This document shows positions 29,739 to 37,109 of a stretch of DNA of 37,109 bases, one piece after another. Source of the stretch: Nostocoides australiense Ben110 (GTDB lineage Bacteria; Actinomycetota; Actinomycetes; Actinomycetales; Dermatophilaceae); contig NZ_HG764815.1 of assembly GCF_001050535.1 (NCBI RefSeq), positions 536,614 through 573,722 of the forward strand, written 5' to 3'. A model generated the notes under the pieces. It searched no databases. It had not been told where the DNA came from and worked only from the letters and a program-made list of their open reading frames with translations. Within the stretch, counting starts at the first letter, position 1. Each line of letters begins with the position of its first letter. A program made the translations under genes and the position numbers.

Positions 29739-30701
29739 TCAGCGCAGGTCCTCATCGGGCGGGACGGTGACGGGGGAGGGCTTGGGTTCGCGCCGCCCGA
29801 TGGGCACGTGGATGAAGGCGCGCCGGCCGTGGGCGTGCTTGATCAGCCCCCACACGACGGGCCCGAGGATCGCCATCGCCGCGCCGATGATTCCCACCCA
29901 CACCGGCGGCACCTTCAGGAGCCCGAGACCGGTGAGGGCGAGCACGATCGCGATGCCGCGGCGCAGGATCGACTGCGAGACGAAACCTGCCAGCCGGGCG
30001 CCGAGGAAGGTTCCTGGGCTGCCGCCAATGATCAGCGGCAGCAGGATCGCCCAGTCCATTCCGGAGACCATGACGTGCGAGATGGCGGCCGAGAGCACCA
30101 GGGGGATGGCCTGGACCAGGTCGGTGCCGACGAGCCGGCGCGCCGACAATGTGGGATAGAGCAGCAGCAGGCTGATCATGATCAGCGACCCCGACCCGAC
30201 GCTGGTCAGGCCGACGAGCAGACCCCCCAGGGCTCCCACGAGGAAGGTCGGCAGCGGCCGCACGGCCGGGTCCGGCCGGCCGTCGTCGGTGTAGTCGCCG
30301 CGGCGCATCTCCAGATAGATGCGCATCGTCAACGTGGAGGCGGCGAGCAGCAGCGCCACGCCGATGGCCTTCTTGACGAACGCCTGCTGATCCTCCGGTT
30401 CGCCCGTCGCGGCGATGATCCACGCCCCAGCGAATGCCGTCGGCACCGATCCGAGGATCAGCCACATGGCCAGCCGCAGGTTGGGGGAGCCGTGCTTGTA
30501 GTGCACTGCGGCGCCCACGGATTTGTTCACCGCGGCCGCGACGAGGTCGTTGGCGACGGCCGCCGTCGGGGGGATGCCGAGGAAGATCAGCGCCGGCGTC
30601 ATCAACGCGCCGCCGCCCATGCCGGTCAGGCCGATGACGATGCCGACGAGGAACGCGACAGCCAGCAGTCCCGGGGTGTCGGCGGTGATCAGATCGCCCA
30701 T
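29739..30701 (-). CDS. TauE/SafE-family anion exporter
   Basis: 320 residues with about eight hydrophobic segments. The opening FLVGIVIGLTGMGGGALMTP and the internal LVGALGGLLVGLTSVGSGSL are the two glycine-rich repeats that define the TauE/SafE (DUF81) family, exporters of sulfite, sulfoacetate or other organic anions. Its start overlaps the end of cysC by 13 bases, so it is probably co-translated with it, which points to sulfite or sulfate movement. The C-terminal tail is charged and likely cytoplasmic. Actual substrate and direction cannot be read from sequence. Confidence 0.85.
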   Translation of the reverse strand: MGDLITADTPGLLAVAFLVGIVIGLTGMGGGALMTPALIFLGIPPTAAVANDLVAAAVNKSVGAAVHYKHGSPNLRLAMWLILGSVPTAFAGAWIIAATGEPEDQQAFVKKAIGVALLLAASTLTMRIYLEMRRGDYTDDGRPDPAVRPLPTFLVGALGGLLVGLTSVGSGSLIMISLLLLYPTLSARRLVGTDLVQAIPLVLSAAISHVMVSGMDWAILLPLIIGGSPGTFLGARLAGFVSQSILRRGIAIVLALTGLGLLKVPPVWVGIIGAAMAILGPVVWGLIKHAHGRRAFIHVPIGRREPKPSPVTVPPDEDLR

Positions 30702-31897
30702 TCCAGCACCTCTTCCGATGTCAGGTGGCCCCGCGAGCGCAACAGATCGAGCACCTGCTCGACGGCCGCTTCCACGCTGATGCCGGTCGTGTCGATCGCC
30801 AGGTCGGCGTCGGTCGGGTCCTCATACGGGCTGCTGATGCCCGTGAACTCCGGGATCTCACCGCGCCGCGCCTTGGCATACAAGCCCTTGCGGTCCCGCC
30901 GCTCGCACTCGGCGAGCGGAGTGGAGATGTGGATCAGCAGGAAGTCGCCGCCCGCCTCGGTGACCATGTCGCGCACCGCGTCACGGGTGCTGGCGAAGGG
31001 GGCGATGGGGGAGCAGATGGCGACTCCGCCGTGCCGGGAGATCTCGGCGCCCACCCACCCGATCCGGCGGATATTCGTCTCCCGGTCGGCGGCGGAGAAG
31101 CCGAGACCGGCGGACAGGTGGCGCCGGACCAGGTCGCCGTCGAGGAGGGTGACGCTGCGGGCGCCGTCCTCGACGATGGCGTCGCGCACGCTGCGGGCGA
31201 CGGTGGACTTGCCGGAGCCGGACAGGCCGGTGAAGAAGAGCACGAGCCCGTGCCGGGCCTCGGCGGTATGCCGCGGGCTCAGCTCGAGCAGTTCGCCGCC
31301 GCTGTATGCCGCGAGCACCTGGTCGCGCTTAGCGCGCGTCGCCCGGCGGTCGAGCGGGATGGCGACGACATCGCCCCGGCCGATGCGCGCGGCACCCGAC
31401 AGCGCCGAGCGGATCAGCGTCACGCCGGTGGAATGCGCAGCCAGGGTCGGCCCTGCCAGCACCAGGAAGGCCAAGGGCCGGTGCCCGGCGTTCGCGGCGA
31501 TCTCGAGCAGGTCCTCTGTCGTGATCGTGCGGTCGACGATCACCGCGACCTGATCCGCTGACACCTCGCCCGGACGGGGATCGGTGTAGTAGCGCTCGAA
31601 GGTCCGCGGTGAGGGACTCGACAGCCACGCCGGCTCGGCCTCGACCTCCAGACACCCGTCATGGACGGTCTCGCCCGTCGCGGCGAGGCGCGCGAGCGGC
31701 ACTCCCTCCGGGTCGACGATTTCCACAGCCCCGGCGCTCGCGGCTTGCTCGGCGATTGCGGCGGGCAGGTGCACGCTCACCGGCCCACCCGGGCCGACCG
31801 TTATCCCAGGACCAAAGACGCCGCGCCGGAGCAACTCGAGGTCGTCGAGCACATCCGGTGGCGGGCAATACTGTGGTGGACTCGGAGCCTGGGTCAC
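30689..31897 (-). CDS. cysC: Adenylylsulfate kinase with an N-terminal ATP-sulfurylase-like region
   Basis: About 402 residues, double the size of a simple APS kinase. The C-terminal 200 residues are a complete kinase: P-loop FTGLSGSGKSTVA, TLLDGDLVRRHLS, the RRIGWVGAEI block and GLYAKARRGEIPEFTGISSPYE. It phosphorylates adenylylsulfate to PAPS. The N-terminal half (CPPPDVLDDLELLRRGVFGP, then HRPLAFLVLAGPT) looks like the substrate-side region of ATP sulfurylases, but I could not see a clear set of sulfurylase catalytic motifs, so it may be regulatory or inactive. GTG at 31897 is preferred over GTG 31936 because a -10-like CACAAT lies 8 bases ahead, fitting a leaderless start. Confidence 0.85.
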   Translation of the reverse strand: MTQAPSPPQYCPPPDVLDDLELLRRGVFGPGITVGPGGPVSVHLPAAIAEQAASAGAVEIVDPEGVPLARLAATGETVHDGCLEVEAEPAWLSSPSPRTFERYYTDPRPGEVSADQVAVIVDRTITTEDLLEIAANAGHRPLAFLVLAGPTLAAHSTGVTLIRSALSGAARIGRGDVVAIPLDRRATRAKRDQVLAAYSGGELLELSPRHTAEARHGLVLFFTGLSGSGKSTVARSVRDAIVEDGARSVTLLDGDLVRRHLSAGLGFSAADRETNIRRIGWVGAEISRHGGVAICSPIAPFASTRDAVRDMVTEAGGDFLLIHISTPLAECERRDRKGLYAKARRGEIPEFTGISSPYEDPTDADLAIDTTGISVEAAVEQVLDLLRSRGHLTSEEVLEWAI

Positions 31898-31905
31898 GAC
31901 CGACC

Positions 31906-31911
31906 ATTGTG
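31906..31911 (-). promoter_or_regulatory. Possible -10 element for cysC
   Basis: CACAAT on the minus strand, 8 bases before the chosen GTG; a GTGACG lies 19 bases further upstream as a possible -35. The same CACAAT occurs before trpS. Would produce a leaderless mRNA. Confidence 0.3.
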
Positions 31912-32011
31912 CCAGCCGATATGTCCCACCCGTCACACCCTCGACTCGCGCGCGCCGTGCCAGGCCTGCTGCTCAGTCCCGCTAGCTGCGTGCAGATGCC
32001 CGTTGCAGCGA

Positions 32012-32033
32012 AATCACTGCTTTAGCAGTGATT
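32012..32033. promoter_or_regulatory. Near-perfect palindrome upstream of the DUF559-like gene
   Basis: AATCACTGCT and AGCAGTGATT are exact inverted 10-base arms separated by TT. With only a 2-base centre it is better suited as an operator for a dimeric regulator than as a hairpin, though a terminator is possible. It lies in the 218-base gap between cysC and the DUF559-like gene (divergent). Confidence 0.5.
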
Positions 32034-32067
32034 AGGCAACATACATAACCGAGCGCGAAACGGCACT

Positions 32068-32076
32068 TGTGGATAA
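32068..32076. promoter_or_regulatory. Single DnaA-box-like 9-mer
   Basis: TGTGGATAA is the exact complement of the consensus TTATCCACA. It stands alone 40 bases upstream of the DUF559-like gene. A lone box may regulate transcription or be chance. Confidence 0.4.
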
Positions 32077-32115
32077 CCCGACGGGCTCGGCGCCAGCGCC
32101 GGGCACGATCGAGAC

Positions 32116-33127
32116 ATGGGCAACCGGTGGCGGCAGCGAGGGGTGATTATCCCGCCTCTTGCCGAGCTGCCGCTCATCACGGTCACGACGGCGCTCGAGA
32201 CGATGTCCTGGGCCGCCGTCCAGTGGAAGGTCGACAGCGGACGCTGGCAACGCTTTCACCAGGGGGTCTACATCACGCACAGCGGGCCGGTCGATTGGCC
32301 CACGCGCGCCGTGGCCGGGTGGCTCAGCGTGACACGGCCGTCGACGGCGGAGATTCACCGCCTCTCGAAGGAGCCCGGCTACCTCTTGGAGCAGCGTCTG
32401 GCTGGCTTGGGGGGCTGGTCCGCCGCCTATGTCGAGGGTCTCACCACCGACGAGCCGGAGGTCGTGGAGCTTGTCGTCCCACGCCGCCGCAGCCCCGCAG
32501 TTCCCGAGGGGGTGCGTTTGACCCGGTCCGATCTGCCCATGGTGCGGGCCAATCTGTGGCTTCCGCGCACGAGCATCGAGTCGACGGTGATCATGCTTGC
32601 CGCGCGCGAGGACACCGATTCGACGTTGGCGCTAGTCGGCCGTGCCTTGCAGGATCGCAAGACCACGATGACCCGGCTGGCCGGCGAGCTATCGCGCTGG
32701 ACGCGGCATCCAGCAGGTTGCTGGCTCCCCGAGGTCCTGACCTCCGACAACGACGGAGCCGAGGGCACGCTGGAGTTGCGGTGGGCCCGTGACGTCGAAC
32801 AGGCCCACGGCATCCCTCCTGCCAGTCGCCAGGCCCGCCAACTGATCGGAGGTGTCGGCTGCCGGCACGATCTGACGTACGACGAGGGCCCGCCTGCGCA
32901 TCGAGCTCGACGGCTTCCTCTTTCACGATCGCGCCCGGGCGCGAACCGACCGCAAGAAGGCCAACGCAACGGTGGTCTCCGGGCGCTCGCAATTGCGCTA
33001 CGGCTGGAGCGAGGTCGTTGACGAGCCCTGCGTGACCGCCGCGGAAGTCATCACGTTCGCCAGCTCACGGGGCGCCCGCTGGACCACCCACCCTTGTCGA
33101 CGCCCCCATTGCGCTGTCGTCCGCTGA
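32116..33127 (+). pseudogene. AbiEi-type/DUF559-like protein gene with a frameshift
   Basis: The N-terminal part resembles actinobacterial proteins with an AbiEi-like winged-helix region: KVDSGRWQRFHQGVYITHSG, then ELVVPRRR and TSIESTVIMLAA. At 32886-32888 one G too many moves the reading into a frame ending at 33021. In the other frame the expected C-terminal endonuclease-like fold continues: RLRIELDGFLFHDRARARTD, then KKANATVVSGRSQLRYGW, ending TGA at 33127. Removing one G gives about 336 residues, a usual size. The D in IELDG and the later R/K positions resemble very-short-patch-repair-like (DUF559) nucleases. Function of these proteins is not settled; they are scattered singly through such genomes. 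Error or decay cannot be separated here. Confidence 0.75.
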
Positions 33128-33135
33128 CTCCTTGG

Positions 33136-33175
33136 GTGTGGCGAAATCCGCGCCAAGGCACAGATATCGCCACAC
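33136..33175. terminator. 9-bp inverted repeat between DUF559-like gene and galK
   Basis: GTGTGGCGA (33136-33144) and TCGCCACAC (33167-33175) are perfect inverted arms around a 22-base loop. It lies between the converging 3' ends of the two genes, so a shared terminator is likely; the long loop also allows a protein-binding role. Confidence 0.45.
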
Positions 33176-33187
33176 GTTGTTAGCGCG

Positions 33188-35462
<2,275 letters not shown>

Positions 35463-35510
35463 AACCCGATACTTCGGGCACGCGTTTTCGCGTTGACCCC
35501 GCGCACCGGT

Positions 35511-35516
35511 AGCCTC
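35511..35516 (+). promoter_or_regulatory. Possible -10 element before the RNA ligase-like gene
   Basis: TAGCCT fits TAnnnT and lies 7 bases before the GTG start at 35524, as expected for a leaderless transcript. No good -35 is seen. Confidence 0.25.
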
Positions 35517-35523
35517 CGTTCTC

Positions 35524-36048
35524 GTGCTCACGATCGGGGTCGCCATCGATGTGCCCGAACCCTTCGGGAGCGTGCTGCAGCACGCGCGGGTCGCTGCCGG
35601 CGACCCGCTGGCCAAGGCCATCCCGCCGCACGTGACCCTGCTGCCGCCGACCGTCGTCAGCGGACCCGAGTCGATGGAATTCGAGGCGCACTGCGAGCGG
35701 GTGGCGGCGGCATACCGTCCCTTCGAACTGGAACTGGACGGCACCGGCACCTTCCGGCCGGTCTCACCGGTCGTCTTCGTCGCCCTCGCGCAAGGCGCGG
35801 AGCAGTGCTCGGCGCTGGAGCGCGCCGTGCGAGCGGGGCCGGTCGAGCGGCTGCTGGATTTCCCCTATCACCCGCACGTGACCATTGCCCACCACCTGCC
35901 CGAGGAGGCGCTCGCCGCGGCCGAGTGCTCGCTGGCAGACTTTCGGGCCGCGTTCACGGTCTCGGCCTTCCATCTCTATCACCATGGAGCCGATGAGATC
36001 TGGCGGCCCGTGGTCGCCTTCGAACTCGGGGCCCGCGTGCCCCGGTGA
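35524..36048 (+). CDS. 2'-5' RNA ligase / cyclic phosphodiesterase family protein
   Basis: 174 residues. Two H-x-T motifs, PPHVTLLPP near residue 37 and YHPHVTIAHH near residue 117, place it in the 2H phosphoesterase superfamily (LigT/ThpR and cyclic phosphodiesterases). Such proteins hydrolyse 2',3'-cyclic phosphates or ligate RNA halves in vitro; physiological role in actinobacteria is unclear. It starts at GTG 35524, 61 bases after trpS, and is followed 19 bases later by the YihY-like gene. No ribosome-binding site is evident, consistent with a leaderless start. Confidence 0.85.
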   Translation: MLTIGVAIDVPEPFGSVLQHARVAAGDPLAKAIPPHVTLLPPTVVSGPESMEFEAHCERVAAAYRPFELELDGTGTFRPVSPVVFVALAQGAEQCSALERAVRAGPVERLLDFPYHPHVTIAHHLPEEALAAAECSLADFRAAFTVSAFHLYHHGADEIWRPVVAFELGARVPR

Positions 36049-36067
36049 CGGACAAAGGCGTGCCGGT

Positions 36068-37109
36068 ATGCAGTCGCTGAAGGATCTTTGGAAGCGCTTC
36101 AGCGTCTCGTCGGTATGGCGGGCGTGGCAGCGCTACTCGACCGCGCGCGGCAGCCTGATGGCCGGCGGGGTCACCTATTTCGCGTTCTTCTCGCTCTTCC
36201 CGGCGATCGCGCTGGGGTTCACGATCTTCGGGCTCGTGCTGCGCGACCAGCCGGGGATCCTCGCTGACGTGCAGGAGGCCATTGAGAAGCAGTTGCCGGG
36301 GTTCATCCAGTCCCCGGACAATCCGGACGGGCTGATTCCGCTGTCGATCCCCAGCGGCACGACCCTGAGCGTCACGGCCCTGATCGGTGTGCTCGGCCTG
36401 CTGTGGGCGGGCCTGGGGTGGATGGGGGCGCTGCGCGACGGCATCCGCACGATCTTCGGGGCCCCTGGCTCGCCGGGGAATGTCGTGACCGCCAAGCTGC
36501 GCGACCTGCTCGTGCTCGTGACGATCGGGTTGGCGATCGTGGTGACGGCGGTCTTCAACGCGGCGACGAGCGCCGTGGCGGAGTGGGTGTCGGAGCGTGT
36601 GGGCCTGGGGAGCCAGACCTGGATCGTCACGATTGTCGGGTTGCTCGCGTCCTTCCTGGCCAACGCGCTGCTGGTGGCCATCGTGTTGCGCGTGCTGTCG
36701 GGCGTGGACCTGCCGTGGCGGGCGGTGCGCAATGGCGCGCTCTTCGGGGGCGTGGCGCTGACCTTGCTGCAGACGTTCGGCACGCGGCTGATCGCCGGGA
36801 CGATGGACAACAAACTGTTCGCCTCGATCGCCCTGGTCGTCGGGTTGCTCGCGTTCATCAACCTGATCTCCCGGGCGGTGCTGCTGTCGGCGGCGTGGGC
36901 GGCCAATGACGTCGAGGCGCTCCTGGCCTCGGCCCAGTCGCAGGTCAGCGAGGGGGAGCAGCACAAGCTCTCCGAGGGGCCGCTGACCCGGGAACAGGCC
37001 GATGCCGAATGGACGGACCGGTCTGTCGGCGGCGGGGTGCCGCGCGGGGCTGGCGGCCGGGTGGCAGCGCAGCGGGAGGCGGCGGGTCCGGTGGCAGCGC
37101 AGCGGTCCC
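36068..37109 (+). CDS. yihY: YihY/BrkB-family inner membrane protein (3' end outside window)
   Basis: The first 347 codons are present and the frame is still open at the window edge. RGSLMAGGVTYFAFFSLFPA is the opening motif of the YihY/virulence-factor BrkB family, followed by five or so further hydrophobic stretches, among them VTALIGVLGLLWAGLGWMGA, DLLVLVTIGLAIVVTAVF and ASIALVVGLLAFINLISRAV. The tail after about residue 285 is hydrophilic (EGEQHKLSEGPLTREQADAE) and Gly/Ala-rich, as is usual in actinobacterial members. The family was once mislabelled ribonuclease BN; its role is unknown. ATG 36068 starts 19 bases after the preceding gene. Confidence 0.9.
   Translation, partial: MQSLKDLWKRFSVSSVWRAWQRYSTARGSLMAGGVTYFAFFSLFPAIALGFTIFGLVLRDQPGILADVQEAIEKQLPGFIQSPDNPDGLIPLSIPSGTTLSVTALIGVLGLLWAGLGWMGALRDGIRTIFGAPGSPGNVVTAKLRDLLVLVTIGLAIVVTAVFNAATSAVAEWVSERVGLGSQTWIVTIVGLLASFLANALLVAIVLRVLSGVDLPWRAVRNGALFGGVALTLLQTFGTRLIAGTMDNKLFASIALVVGLLAFINLISRAVLLSAAWAANDVEALLASAQSQVSEGEQHKLSEGPLTREQADAEWTDRSVGGGVPRGAGGRVAAQREAAGPVAAQRS

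Noticed and set aside
29139-31553. 804-codon open frame on the + strand opposite cysQ-tauE-cysC
   Set aside because: It crosses three well-supported genes on the other strand and has only low-complexity Arg/Ser content.
32068-32076. DnaA box as sign of a replication origin
   Set aside because: Only one box, no A/T-rich unwinding region and no dnaA, dnaN or gyr genes nearby.
35954-36964. 336-codon minus frame opposite the YihY-like gene
   Set aside because: Arg/Gln/Asp-rich with no motif; the plus strand shows a typical membrane protein.

Overview
The window looks like a chromosomal stretch of a high-GC Gram-positive actinobacterium. The housekeeping genes (monomeric isocitrate dehydrogenase, a short TrpS, a YihY/BrkB-type membrane protein, GalK, an AbiEi/DUF559-like protein) and the frequent hexamer GCATAC/GTATGC suggest the order Micrococcales, perhaps Intrasporangiaceae/Dermatophilaceae. 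That family-level placement is inference. The main content is a surface-polysaccharide locus with several glycan modules.

Region by region. (1) 1-5174, + strand: the end of a UDP-hexose 4-epimerase-like gene, then a tight operon pglF-pglE-pglC-pglD (4,6-dehydratase, aminotransferase, initiating sugar-phosphate transferase, N-acetyltransferase) that could make and load a UDP-diacetamido-trideoxy sugar of the bacillosamine type. (2) 5195-9734, - strand: a terminator hairpin, aquaporin, a short-chain dehydrogenase and a monomeric isocitrate dehydrogenase, all high GC. (3) About 9950-23390: a lower-GC island. Its left arm (+) holds capE-capF-capG (UDP-N-acetyl-L-fucosamine synthesis), a Wzy-like polymerase, a Wzx-like flippase and a pyruvyltransferase. 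Its right arm (-) holds an acyltransferase, a tandem two-domain glycosyltransferase and a WbuB-like glycosyltransferase. The arms converge on a gene-free stretch at 16862-17423. (4) 22277-26519, - strand: a second, diverged pglF-pglE-pglC-pglD module. Its pglC is frameshifted and changes base composition in mid-gene. (5) 26607-28677: a low-molecular-weight tyrosine phosphatase (+) and a Wzz/BY-kinase (-) overlapping tail to tail, the usual control pair for polymer export. (6) 28928-31897, - strand: cysC-tauE-cysQ, for PAPS formation, sulfur-anion export and PAP removal. (7) 32116-37109: an AbiEi/DUF559-like gene, galK, trpS, a 2'-5' RNA ligase-like gene and the start of a yihY-like gene.

How it works together (inference): a lipid carrier is charged with a 4-amino-4,6-dideoxy-type sugar by PglC, extended by the two-domain and WbuB-like transferases (the latter probably adding L-FucNAc), decorated with pyruvate and acyl groups, flipped by Wzx, polymerised by Wzy and length-controlled by the BY-kinase/phosphatase pair.

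Caution: five genes carry single-base frame disruptions (the edge gene, icd, the pyruvyltransferase, the second pglC, the DUF559-like gene) and one has an in-frame stop (the acyltransferase). Most indels lie in or beside G/C runs and two are in housekeeping sequence, so sequencing error competes with true gene decay.
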